Positions 36,529 through 45,159 of a stretch of 64,000 nt of DNA are shown here, piece by piece. How positions within the stretch are numbered: position 1 is the first letter of the stretch; every line of letters starts with the position of its first letter. The notes below the pieces were generated by a model, which was given only the letters and a program-made list of their open reading frames with translations, searched no databases and had not been told where the DNA came from. Source of the DNA: Nitrosopumilaceae archaeon (lineage in GTDB: Archaea; Thermoproteota; Nitrososphaeria; Nitrososphaerales; Nitrosopumilaceae). The translations under genes were made by a program, and so were the position numbers. The stretch is taken from assembly GCA_030041535.1 (NCBI GenBank), contig JASHNR010000061.1, forward strand, positions 22,065 through 86,064, given 5' to 3'.

Positions 36529-36912
36529 ATGGGCTTGGGCTATTACATGGTAAAAGAAGTAATGAGAGAGATAGGAAACAAGTCAAGGGAGTTCTACGAG
36601 TTTGTCCTTCCTCCAGTTGATATAGTCATACAAAACGACAGCCTTGTTGTGACAATGGACATGCCTGGATTTGATAAAAAAGAGATCAAGCTCCGAATTC
36701 ACGGACACATACTATCCATAAATGCAAAAAGAGAAACAGTGGGCGATGGCACAGTAGTATGGCGCCAGAGACCCAACACAGTAGATAAAAAAATCAGATT
36801 ACCTATGAGGGTAAAAGACGAGGAAGACCTTGGTGCGTCTGCAAAATACCATGATGGTGTGCTTACACTAACAATTCCAATAAAGACTGGAAAAAATATC
36901 ACGATAGAATAA
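36529..36912 (+). CDS. Small heat shock protein, Hsp20/alpha-crystallin
   Basis: A 127-aa ATP-independent chaperone that holds unfolding proteins. The alpha-crystallin domain (about 28-120) starts PPVDIVIQNDSLVVTMDMPG and has LRIHGHILSINAKRE and HDGVLTLTIPIK. The short N-terminal arm and absence of an I-x-I tail are noticeable. TATA ATTTAATA is about 29 nt upstream of the ATG, which gives a leader of only a few bases. Confidence 0.9.
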   Translation: MGLGYYMVKEVMREIGNKSREFYEFVLPPVDIVIQNDSLVVTMDMPGFDKKEIKLRIHGHILSINAKRETVGDGTVVWRQRPNTVDKKIRLPMRVKDEEDLGASAKYHDGVLTLTIPIKTGKNITIE

Positions 36913-36979
36913 TTACTGCTTTTCGGCACAGGACACTACCCAGATATCTTGAATAGATTCTGTAACATATCAGAAAATT

Positions 36980-38053
36980 GTGGGTAACCAGAATAAGTTT
37001 CTCAACGAAATAACTTGTCTTGACAGATCTGCCTTTAGCATTTCTATTGGCCTTAGAGCATCAATCTTTGTCATAACTCCACTGATCATAGGATTAACTA
37101 CTGGTCACATGGAGTTGATATTTGCAACCATTGGAGCCATGTTTCTGATCAACACTGAAGGGCCCAAGGGTACTACCCTCTCCTTTCACATCCTACTTGT
37201 AGCATGCTTTACTGAAGCAATGGCATTTGGATTAGGAACGCTCGTTAGTACAACTGGTTTTCTTGCAATACCGCTAGTTGGGATTGGAGTATTTGTTGTG
37301 TTGATAGCAGAGAGATCTCCGAGATTGACACAGGTTGGAATATTCACAGCTGTCATTTTTGCAGTTGGAGTAGGTCTACCAGGCGGCTCTACTTTGGTAG
37401 CTGTAGAAAGACTGTGGTTATCATTGCTTGGCGGGCTGTTTGCCTTACTTGGTATCATGCTACATCGGTTTCTGATTCCATGCAAAACATCCGGTATGAC
37501 AAACAACACTTTCAAGTCCTCAACAATGCAACAGAAACATAATCTCAAGTACACACACCCAAGTGTTTCATCACCGCAACCAGAGACACTACGGCATGCT
37601 ATTGCAGTAGGGACTGCATCGGCATTTGGATTGACAATTGGACTTGTGCTTGGGTTTCCAAGAGATTTTTGGGTACTTGTAACGATAATTGTTGCAATAA
37701 GGCCTAATATTGGCTTGACTATTAGCTTTGCTTCAATGAGAGTCATAGGTACCGTCGTAGGTGCGATAATTGCTGCAGCAATAACGCTTGAGACAAGTAA
37801 CCTCTATCTGCTTGGAGGACTGTTGTTTGTTTTTGCTATCTTTATGTTCGCCACTAGAGGTGTTAATCCTGGGTTGGTACAGGTGTTCCTCGTACCTTTT
37901 GTCATTATTCTACTAAACATCATCTACCCAGGACAATGGCAACTTGCCGGGATACGTATTCTTGATGTAACCATCGGAGGAGCTATTGCCGTATCGGCTA
38001 CCTATCTACTCGGAATTAGAACTGTAACGCGTAATTTTTGGAAAAATAAATGA
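36980..38053 (+). CDS. FUSC-like integral membrane protein
   Basis: A 357-aa protein with two blocks of about five transmembrane helices each, separated by a loop (about 165-200). Each block starts with a similar stretch (AFSISIGLRASIFVITPLII; LRHAIAVGTASAFGLTIGLV), the duplicated layout of the fusaric-acid-resistance/aromatic-acid exporter superfamily (FUSC). The large cytoplasmic domain of bacterial members is missing. Transport substrate unknown. Start GTG. Confidence 0.65.
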   Translation: MGNQNKFLNEITCLDRSAFSISIGLRASIFVITPLIIGLTTGHMELIFATIGAMFLINTEGPKGTTLSFHILLVACFTEAMAFGLGTLVSTTGFLAIPLVGIGVFVVLIAERSPRLTQVGIFTAVIFAVGVGLPGGSTLVAVERLWLSLLGGLFALLGIMLHRFLIPCKTSGMTNNTFKSSTMQQKHNLKYTHPSVSSPQPETLRHAIAVGTASAFGLTIGLVLGFPRDFWVLVTIIVAIRPNIGLTISFASMRVIGTVVGAIIAAAITLETSNLYLLGGLLFVFAIFMFATRGVNPGLVQVFLVPFVIILLNIIYPGQWQLAGIRILDVTIGGAIAVSATYLLGIRTVTRNFWKNK

Positions 38054-38069
38054 ATCATGGGTAAAATAA

Positions 38070-39620
38070 TTATCGTTCTTTTATCACAATAGTAATTCCC
38101 ATCATAACCACAGAACCTATCATACCTATTTCTCCTACTAGATGGTTTGTCATATAGAGGATTGTAGAGCCGATAAATATCGCTGCTGACATGATGCTTC
38201 CTGCAAGCAACGTACCTTTTGATTTTGGTGGATTTTCTCGCATTCTTTTGGTATCCTCCAAGAACTTTCTGATCTCTGGAACAACAGCTATTGCAGAATC
38301 AATTGATTTTACAAATCGATTAAACGCAAGTTTGATCTCTTCGACATAAGCATCCTTTACAATGTTTTCTTCTTCCAAAATATTTTGCAAGACATTGATG
38401 AATCTGAAATTGACCTTGTGTGTAAGATATATCCCTTCAAGAATTGATGTCATCCTCATGTAAAGTGCCAAGTGCTTTGGAAGTTTGAATGGAAACCTAC
38501 TCATTGTTTTATTTGCAAGCTCCATTAGTGCCTTAACTTCCATCCTGTCAACTTTTGTTCCATACATTGCTTGAATGGACATGCCAATTCCCTGCTCTAT
38601 TATTCCCCTGTCATATCCTGGCATCAGCATTCCAAGATCATCCATGGCGCTTACCGTCCTTGTGGGATCTTTTTCAACAAGTGCAAGATATAGCCGTATT
38701 AATTTTAGGCGGGTTTTGCTGTCAAGCCTTCCTATCATTCCAAAATCATACAATATCAGAGAGCCGTCATTTGTAACCGATATATTTCCGGGATGTGGGT
38801 CTGCATGAAACATCTCATGGCGTAAAAGCATGGTAAAAAAGACCTTATGTGCGCGCACTACTAGCTGTTCCCTATTGATTCCAGCCTCGTCTAGTGCCTT
38901 TACGTTAGTTATCTTTATTCCTGGAATATAGTCCATGGTAAGGATGTTTTTGCTTGAATAATCTTCCATAACTGAAGGAATTATTACTTTAGGATAGCTA
39001 TTGAAATTTCTTCGAATTGTCTTTAGATTTTGTGATTCTATTTTATAGTCCATTTCCTCATGTATTGTTTCTATGAATTGCGAAAGCATTGCCTCTGCTG
39101 AATAACGTAGGTTTGGGTCAACAAATCTCATTGCAAAGGGAATGATTTTCTTGAGGACCGTGATGTCTTCTTCTACTACTTTTTCTATACCAGGTCGTTT
39201 TACTTTAATAATGACGTCTTGCCCTTTTACTTTTGCACGATATACCTGGCCAAGCGATGCTCCAGAGATTGCATTCTTGTCTATATAGTCAAAGTTTCGT
39301 TCAATTGGGCCTAGATCATTTTCTATAATTGGTTTTACTTGTTCAAATGGAGCTGCCGGAACTTCATCCTGAAGCTTTGCAAGCTCTTCCAGATATGGTT
39401 GTGGAAGTATGTCAGCTCTTGATGAAAGCCATTGTCCAAGTTTGATATATACTGGACCAAGTGAAACAAATGTTTTGAGAGCTTTGCGTGCATTTTTTCG
39501 GTATCTTTCTAGGTCTACATTTTTTCCCTCTCTTCTTACCCATTCTCTTCTGTCCTTTCGCAAAGATATGACAAGTGGAAAAAGTTTGATGAAGGTTGCA
39601 AGTGTTCGAGATTTTGAAAT
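38070..39620 (-). CDS. UbiB/ABC1/ADCK family atypical protein kinase
   Basis: A 516-aa atypical kinase/ATPase linked to isoprenoid quinone metabolism. Family motifs: VYIKLGQWLSSRADILPQPY (KxGQ motif), SGASLGQVYRAKV (Ala-rich loop), IIKVKRPG (Lys), HADPHPGNISV and LYDFGMIG (DFG), plus two C-terminal membrane helices. The start chosen is ATT at 39620: it follows a perfect GGAGGT by 8 nt and gives a SKSRTLATFIKLFPLVISLR N-terminus. The first conventional start (TTG at 39563) has no ribosome-binding site and loses 19 residues. It lies 13 bp downstream of a small hypothetical gene. Confidence 0.88.
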   Translation of the reverse strand: MSKSRTLATFIKLFPLVISLRKDRREWVRREGKNVDLERYRKNARKALKTFVSLGPVYIKLGQWLSSRADILPQPYLEELAKLQDEVPAAPFEQVKPIIENDLGPIERNFDYIDKNAISGASLGQVYRAKVKGQDVIIKVKRPGIEKVVEEDITVLKKIIPFAMRFVDPNLRYSAEAMLSQFIETIHEEMDYKIESQNLKTIRRNFNSYPKVIIPSVMEDYSSKNILTMDYIPGIKITNVKALDEAGINREQLVVRAHKVFFTMLLRHEMFHADPHPGNISVTNDGSLILYDFGMIGRLDSKTRLKLIRLYLALVEKDPTRTVSAMDDLGMLMPGYDRGIIEQGIGMSIQAMYGTKVDRMEVKALMELANKTMSRFPFKLPKHLALYMRMTSILEGIYLTHKVNFRFINVLQNILEEENIVKDAYVEEIKLAFNRFVKSIDSAIAVVPEIRKFLEDTKRMRENPPKSKGTLLAGSIMSAAIFIGSTILYMTNHLVGEIGMIGSVVMMGITIVIKER

Positions 39621-39633
39621 GTCAGATTACCTC

Positions 39634-40026
39634 CTAAAAGTCCTTTAGTTTCTTTACTATTGAATATCCCATGTATCCTGTTACAACAGAAGCTAGCAAT
39701 CCTGTTATGTCAGCTGTGATCTCTGCAAAAGGTTTGTTCTTTTGTAATTTGTAGACTTCGGAGGCTACTTTTTTTCCACCCCAATAAGCACTTGCAATGC
39801 CGATTAAAAATTCTGGTGCATCATGTATTAGATGGCCCAGCGGATCATTTCTAGGGTCTACCTTATCCACATGGACAAGATACTTGTCTTCATATTCTCT
39901 AATGTGGAGATTGCCATATCGAAATTGTCTTATGGCTCCATTTTTTTGGCCCAACTTTGTTTCCTCAGCACCCTCTAGCATGAAAGGGCGAATTTCTTTT
40001 GGGACTTCGATTTCATCCGAAGTCAT
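39634..40026 (-). CDS. Conserved hypothetical (130 aa)
   Basis: A soluble-to-peripheral protein without a recognised domain. It has an Arg/Asp/His-rich middle (LVHVDKVDPRNDPLGHLIHD) and a weakly hydrophobic C-terminal stretch (EITADITGLLASVVTGYMGY) that might touch the membrane. The ATG at 40026 is used; a TTG two codons earlier is possible. It directly precedes the UbiB gene, so a link to membrane lipids or quinones is possible. Confidence 0.6.
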   Translation of the reverse strand: MTSDEIEVPKEIRPFMLEGAEETKLGQKNGAIRQFRYGNLHIREYEDKYLVHVDKVDPRNDPLGHLIHDAPEFLIGIASAYWGGKKVASEVYKLQKNKPFAEITADITGLLASVVTGYMGYSIVKKLKDF

Positions 40027-40059
40027 GTTCAAAAAACGGGCATTCTCTAAATAATAACT

Positions 40060-41712
40060 TTAGGTTATTTCTTGTTTCTTTTCCGCTACTAAGGGGATTT
40101 TGGGTTTTTTCTTTATCTTAAAGATGATTCCGCCAATTCCTGCTGCAATTGCAACAAGAATTACTGGTTGCAATTGTGAAAATTCTCCGTTGGATTGTGG
40201 TGCTGGCGCTCCAAATGACACAGTGTCTACTTGGGTAATTGTGTGAGGTTCTAGGAGCGTATCTTTGTATGTTAACGTAACCAGAACCTTTTGGTCTCCT
40301 GATAGCGGCCCTCCTGTTGTTGATACCACTGGTACGTTGAAGGGCGTTGGGGCGTCAGTATCAAGGTCACCCATATACTCATATGATTCTTTTATGGTTG
40401 AATTTTCCACCGGGTCTACTGTCACTTGTCCAAACTGGCCCAGAATGTTTCCTTGATTGAGAACATTTCCTATTATGTTTTGCTGACCGGCAATCTCTTG
40501 AGATTGTACGCCAAAGATTGAGATGTCAATCACCGGTCTGATATATGTGGCAAAGTTTTGCGTTTCTATAACTGTAGTACCATCCTTGGTATACTGCATG
40601 TCCACGACAAAGTTAACAGCGTCGCTTTGGATGTTTTGATCTGCAAAGACTGGAATTTGTATGGTGTTGTTCTCCAATGGATCTATTTCTGGAATAAACC
40701 ACTTGTTGTCTTGGAGAATCTTAAAGTCTGAAGAATTTGATGCCAAGGTAATTGACATGTCAGAAATTTTTGACGGAGACGTATTTTGCAATCCCAAAGT
40801 AAGATTTTGCATGACGCCCATCATGATATAAGATGGTGTTGATAGCTTGATTATAGAAGTGGTTGCCGGCCCTACAATAAGATCGACAATTCTTGTATCT
40901 GATATTTCATTTCCTTGGCCGTCAAAGTAAGTCACTGCAAATGGCAAGTGTATAGTCTGCTCTGCCAGATCCTGTGTCACAAATATGTTAAACGAGTATG
41001 AATTTGATGACCCTGCAGGTACATTGCCTATGTTCCAGTGGTGTTGATCTATTACAACATTCTGCAAGTTATCTGTATCAGAGGAATTTAATTGTGGATT
41101 TAGCGTAATGTCCACATCATTGAGACTGGTAGTACCTGTATTAGAGACTTGAACTGTAACTAGGTTATTTGATGCTGGCTGTAGAAAAGAGTCATCTGCT
41201 TTCATGTTAAGTAGTCCTTTTCCTGTCAGCTTGAAGCTAAAGTCAAAGTAGACTTGGCGTAACCCAACTTCTCTGACTACTGAATAGGTCAGTTCGACTG
41301 TTCCAGAATAATCGTGTATGATAAGTGACTTGTCCACGTTTAGGTAGAATGTAAGTGCAAACGAATCGCCAGCCGGTGCAGTCTGAGTATTGTCGGCAGC
41401 AATTAACCCTCCTGCCGAGGTGGCTGACGAAAATTGTGCAGGCAGATCTAGTAATCCATTAATTCCAGTAATATCCTCGTCACCTACGTTTGCAAATTCC
41501 ATTGTAAATGGAACATTTTTGTCCCCTGGCTGGGCTTCCATCTTTTGGCCAGGGTATCCAAAGTATGCATCAAGAATCCTAACATCCGCATATCCGTGCG
41601 TATACGCCGAGTTCCCTGGCGGGGCTTGCTCCGGTGCACTTTGGGCATAGATTGGTAGTATCAATTGTCCTGCAAGAAATATCACAATCAATAGAATTGT
41701 TTTGTGAATCAT
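40060..41712 (-). CDS. Surface-anchored COG1361-type protein with signal peptide and C-terminal membrane anchor
   Basis: A 550-aa cell-surface protein. A signal peptide (about 3-23) precedes several Ig-like repeats (TMEFANVGDEDITGINGLLD; LVTVQVSNTGTTSLNDVDIT; LTLGLQNTSPSKISDMSITL) of the S-layer-like/CARDB type, then one membrane helix (VILVAIAAGIGGIIFKI) and a Lys-rich tail. It overlaps the ABC ATPase gene by 4 bp (ATGA), so it belongs to the permease-ATPase operon and may act as the external partner, like MacA in bacteria, though unrelated in fold. Confidence 0.8.
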   Translation of the reverse strand: MIHKTILLIVIFLAGQLILPIYAQSAPEQAPPGNSAYTHGYADVRILDAYFGYPGQKMEAQPGDKNVPFTMEFANVGDEDITGINGLLDLPAQFSSATSAGGLIAADNTQTAPAGDSFALTFYLNVDKSLIIHDYSGTVELTYSVVREVGLRQVYFDFSFKLTGKGLLNMKADDSFLQPASNNLVTVQVSNTGTTSLNDVDITLNPQLNSSDTDNLQNVVIDQHHWNIGNVPAGSSNSYSFNIFVTQDLAEQTIHLPFAVTYFDGQGNEISDTRIVDLIVGPATTSIIKLSTPSYIMMGVMQNLTLGLQNTSPSKISDMSITLASNSSDFKILQDNKWFIPEIDPLENNTIQIPVFADQNIQSDAVNFVVDMQYTKDGTTVIETQNFATYIRPVIDISIFGVQSQEIAGQQNIIGNVLNQGNILGQFGQVTVDPVENSTIKESYEYMGDLDTDAPTPFNVPVVSTTGGPLSGDQKVLVTLTYKDTLLEPHTITQVDTVSFGAPAPQSNGEFSQLQPVILVAIAAGIGGIIFKIKKKPKIPLVAEKKQEIT

Positions 41713-42407
41713 GCCATGCTTGTCTCCAATTCTCCTTCAATAATTCTGCCGTCCTTTACTGTTATTACTTTGTCGACCTCGCCAAATTGCGGCCTTTCAT
41801 GCGTGATTATGACAAAAGTCTGGTTGAGCTTTCTGTTCAATGACTTTAGAAGCTGTACTGTGGTTTCTGCTGATATAGAGTCCAAGCTCCCAGTTGGCTC
41901 GTCAGCTAGAACAATAGCTGGTTTGTTTATCAAGGCTCGTGTGATGGCAACCCTTTGAGCTTGGCCTCCAGATACTTTATTTCCAAATTTGTTAAATTGT
42001 GATTCAAGTCCGACTGTTTTAAGAAGTGTCTTTGCCTCTTCCTCTGCACCTTCTAGGGCGCCGTGAATCTTTCTTGGCAAAAGCACGTTTTCCAAAACTG
42101 TCAAGTCAGTTAATAGATTTGAGAATTGAAATATGAATCCAAGCTTTGAGTTTCTAAACGATGCAAGTTGGTTATCGTTGAGAGTTGAAGTATCCACTCC
42201 ATCAATAAGTATGGTGCCGCTTGTTGCCCTGTCAAGCAGGCCTATCATGTTTAGCAGTGTTGTTTTGCCAGAACCTGAGCTGCCTACTATCAAGATAAAC
42301 TCACCTCGCTTAACGGTGAAATTGATATTTTGTAATGCCTTAACCGTGGTTTCGCCTTGACCGTATACCTTCTCCAGGTTGCGAACTTCTAGTACGTTGT
42401 CAGGCAG
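41709..42407 (-). CDS. ABC transporter ATP-binding protein (MacB/LolD type)
   Basis: A 232-aa ABC ATPase with Walker A GSSGSGKTTLLN, Q-loop FIFQFSNL, signature VSGGQAQRVAITRALI, Walker B IVLADEPTGSLD and His switch VIITHE. The reading frame has no ATG, GTG or TTG upstream of the P-loop except a TTG that would cut off the first beta strands. A CTG at 42407, nine bases after GGAGG, gives a normal ABC N-terminus (PDNVLEVRNLEKVYGQGETT) and is taken as the start. It overlaps the permease gene by 8 bp and the surface-protein gene by 4 bp. Confidence 0.9.
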   Translation of the reverse strand: MPDNVLEVRNLEKVYGQGETTVKALQNINFTVKRGEFILIVGSSGSGKTTLLNMIGLLDRATSGTILIDGVDTSTLNDNQLASFRNSKLGFIFQFSNLLTDLTVLENVLLPRKIHGALEGAEEEAKTLLKTVGLESQFNKFGNKVSGGQAQRVAITRALINKPAIVLADEPTGSLDSISAETTVQLLKSLNRKLNQTFVIITHERPQFGEVDKVITVKDGRIIEGELETSMA

Positions 42408-43599
42408 TTCGCATTGCCTCCACTGGTTGTAGTTGTGTAGCCTTGAATGCAGGATATATCGATGCTATAATGGTAAGTGTAAATGCAAGAATATCGGTTT
42501 GAATCAGGCCTGGCCAGTTGTATGAAACCTCCAAAGCCAGACTTCCGTTGAATGTCATGTGAGTATCTTTTGCATAAGTGGTATAACCTATTGCCAAAGC
42601 TGTTCCTAGAAGGACACCTAGGCTGCCTATCACTATTCCTTGAAAGATAAATATTGTTAGGATGTCTTTTCTCTTGGCACCGATTGCCCTTAGTACACCA
42701 ATATCACGTGTCTTATTTGCTACTTGCATCATCTGTATTGTTACAACACCAAAGGCAGACGAGACCATTCCAAAAAGTCCAACTAGATTAATTAATGCAA
42801 TGCCTGACCTGAAACCGCTGAGTTGCACTTCTGCTGCTTGTTGTATTGTCTGAGCTTTGAAATCATCGGCAGTTGATGGAAATGCGTCAAGGAAAAGTTG
42901 TTTGGTATCATTTGCCTTTGTTGGATCATTTAGTCTGACAAGAATTTCTGAGGATTGACCCGGCCTTTGTATCATTTCTCGCATTGTATCAATGTTGATC
43001 ATTGCACCGTTATCATAGCCGTTATTACCAGCCGTCTCAGATGTTCCAACAATTACAAATCTTTTGAGTACATCGTTACCAAATTGATCGTGAACTTTTA
43101 GCTTTACAGTATCACCAATCTTTGGATATCCAAGATCGCGGTCAACAAGTATCCCTAAAACTATCGAGTCCCTGGTTGAAACATACTGGCCTTTTACAGC
43201 TTGATACAAGGTGGATGCCTGTTCATCCCAAAATGGATTGACCCCAACCAGAGTAAATGGAACATTATAGTCTTGAACTAGCTGACCATCTACGGTTGCA
43301 TTTATTGAATATACGTTTGTGAATAGTCTTGGTGCTGCTGCTTGAACCCACGGAATTCTATCAAGCCAGTTTACCAACTCAAAATCATTTCTTGTAATAA
43401 AATCGCCTTTTTTTGTAATGTAGACGTTTCCGTAATGATAATTGACCAAGTCTCTAACAATAGCATCATACAGACCCTGAAAGATTACTGAATTTACCGA
43501 AACCACCAGTATGGCAATAGCAATTGCAAGGCAGGCAGCAATCAGACTGCCTTTCTTTCTTGTGATAAATCTGATGCCTATCTGAGCTCTATAGTCCAC
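42400..43599 (-). CDS. ABC transporter permease (FtsX/MacB family)
   Basis: A 399-aa permease with one N-terminal helix (SLIAACLAIAIAILVVSVNS), a large extracellular domain (about 45-270) and three C-terminal helices (about 275-390), the type VII ABC layout. Such proteins use ATP for mechanical work outside the membrane, such as lipoprotein release or export, and not for classical transport. The end EAMRTA overlaps the ATPase start. Start GTG. First gene of a three-gene operon with the ATPase and surface protein. Confidence 0.9.
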   Translation of the reverse strand: MDYRAQIGIRFITRKKGSLIAACLAIAIAILVVSVNSVIFQGLYDAIVRDLVNYHYGNVYITKKGDFITRNDFELVNWLDRIPWVQAAAPRLFTNVYSINATVDGQLVQDYNVPFTLVGVNPFWDEQASTLYQAVKGQYVSTRDSIVLGILVDRDLGYPKIGDTVKLKVHDQFGNDVLKRFVIVGTSETAGNNGYDNGAMINIDTMREMIQRPGQSSEILVRLNDPTKANDTKQLFLDAFPSTADDFKAQTIQQAAEVQLSGFRSGIALINLVGLFGMVSSAFGVVTIQMMQVANKTRDIGVLRAIGAKRKDILTIFIFQGIVIGSLGVLLGTALAIGYTTYAKDTHMTFNGSLALEVSYNWPGLIQTDILAFTLTIIASIYPAFKATQLQPVEAMRTA

Positions 43600-43716
43600 G
43601 AAGGATCAAGAAATAGTCGTATATTTAATATTTTGTGATGTTTTTATTTGAGAACAAGACAATTATATATACGAGATGTTCTAAATTGAAAGAATAAGGA
43701 GATGGGGGTATAGAGA

Positions 43717-44610
43717 ATGGACAAATTAGACATGGAGATCCTGTCACGTTTGCTAAATAACTGCAGGACGCCTGACAGCCAGATAGGCAAGGAGCTTGAA
43801 GTCTCAGGAGTAGCTGTGAAATCCAGGATTCAGAAAATGATGAAACACAAAGTCATTGAGCAGTTCACATTAAAAATTGAGCCGCCAGTCTTTGGCTATA
43901 GTGTACTGTACTTTGTTGTAATAGGAAAAAAGTTTGACTATATTTTGGACAAGATACGACTTGTTGGAGAGCCGTTCTTTGTTGTTCCATGTGTAGGAGG
44001 AATTACGGTATGCAGTATTGTGGTAAAAGAAAATCCAGAGCATGCAATGGAGATTACAAAAAATATTCTAAGAGATGTCAGGGTTCTTAGTATATTTGAA
44101 GCAAAAAATCCAGAGATAAGATCTGACTTGACAAAGACTGACATTGAGATAATGGATATATTGTTAACGGATCCGCGGTTAAAGATAGAGGAGATTGCCA
44201 AGCTCTCTGGCTTTTCCACAAAAACAATAGCAAGATCACTTGACAAACTGCAAAACGATGAGGCAATTCTATTTACTTTGATCTACAATCCAAGAAAAAT
44301 GGGAAAATATATTCCATTTGTAGTTCTTGTCACAGTTGATGGAGACATTAAGACGACTTTGTCCAAATTAGAAAAAAAGTTTGTAGAGTCATTTTTGCAA
44401 AAGCCATTTGTACACCAAAACCAAATAGTGCTCTTTTTTTACAGTGATGACATATACAAGATTGATGAACTAAGCCAAAAAGTTCACGAAGTTGATGGAA
44501 TACAATCAACTGATCTGTTCATTCCAAAAGAGATTACCTTTATACAGAAATGGATAAAAAATGCCATAGCGCATACAAAAAAATCAAAGAGACTACACGT
44601 GGTTCCCTAG
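43717..44610 (+). CDS. Tandem Lrp/AsnC-type transcription regulator
   Basis: A 297-aa regulator with two HTH domains: residues about 1-50 (LDMEILSRLLNNCRTPDSQI) and about 140-190 (TDIEIMDILLTDPRLKIEEI), each followed by an AsnC-like sensing segment. It therefore looks like two fused Lrp-type units. TATA TTATATATA (near 43663) gives a leader with AAGGAG about 14 nt before the ATG; an upstream ATG GGG GTA TAG is a dead-end mini-frame. The ligand is unknown. The Nudix gene follows on the same strand. Confidence 0.85.
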   Translation: MDKLDMEILSRLLNNCRTPDSQIGKELEVSGVAVKSRIQKMMKHKVIEQFTLKIEPPVFGYSVLYFVVIGKKFDYILDKIRLVGEPFFVVPCVGGITVCSIVVKENPEHAMEITKNILRDVRVLSIFEAKNPEIRSDLTKTDIEIMDILLTDPRLKIEEIAKLSGFSTKTIARSLDKLQNDEAILFTLIYNPRKMGKYIPFVVLVTVDGDIKTTLSKLEKKFVESFLQKPFVHQNQIVLFFYSDDIYKIDELSQKVHEVDGIQSTDLFIPKEITFIQKWIKNAIAHTKKSKRLHVVP

Positions 44611-44646
44611 ATACGTTCATAAAATATCTAGTTGTTGTTTCATTCA

Positions 44647-45159
44647 ATGCGAAAGAAAATTTTCAAAGGAAAAATCCTTTCTCTTAGCGTTTACAAATTA
44701 TCACTTGGAGGACGCAAAGTAACAAGAGAAGTAATTGAACATCCAGGCGCTGCTGCCATGCTTGCAATAGAAAATGGCAAGTTGCTGCTTGTAAAACAAC
44801 ATAGATTTCCTCATGGATTTGTACTTGAGATTCCTGCTGGAACGCTAAACAAGGGCGAAAGTCCACAAAAATGTGCATTCCGGGAGCTAAAGGAAGAGAC
44901 GGGCTATGAGGCAAAGAAGATGACTCCGCTTGTCAAGTATTACCCTTCAATAGGATACAACACTGAAGTAATTCACTGCTTTGCGGCATCTGGAATCAAA
45001 AAGGTATCAGGACTAGAACTTGACGAGGATGAGATAATATCAGTCGTAAAGATTGATTTTAGCAAAGTGCTAAAGATGATCTTATCAGGAAAGATTGCCG
45101 ACTCTAAAACAATTTGTGCAGTGCTGACATATGCAATGAAAAAGAAGATCTACGTATAG
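44647..45159 (+). CDS. Nudix hydrolase (ADP-ribose pyrophosphatase type)
   Basis: A 170-aa hydrolase that splits nucleoside diphosphate derivatives such as ADP-ribose. The Nudix box is complete: G-x5-E-x7-REUxEExGU in GTLNKGESPQ...FRELKEETGY. The upstream FVLEIPAG matches ADP-ribose pyrophosphatases. The ATG at 44647 is preferred over a TTG at 44632. The 3' end overlaps the convergent PhoU-like gene by 10 bp. Confidence 0.9.
   Translation: MRKKIFKGKILSLSVYKLSLGGRKVTREVIEHPGAAAMLAIENGKLLLVKQHRFPHGFVLEIPAGTLNKGESPQKCAFRELKEETGYEAKKMTPLVKYYPSIGYNTEVIHCFAASGIKKVSGLELDEDEIISVVKIDFSKVLKMILSGKIADSKTICAVLTYAMKKKIYV

Noticed and set aside
41709..42293. ABC ATPase starting at the first conventional start (TTG at 42293)
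   Set aside because: It would begin just before the P-loop and lose the first strands; an SD-preceded CTG upstream restores a normal N-terminus.
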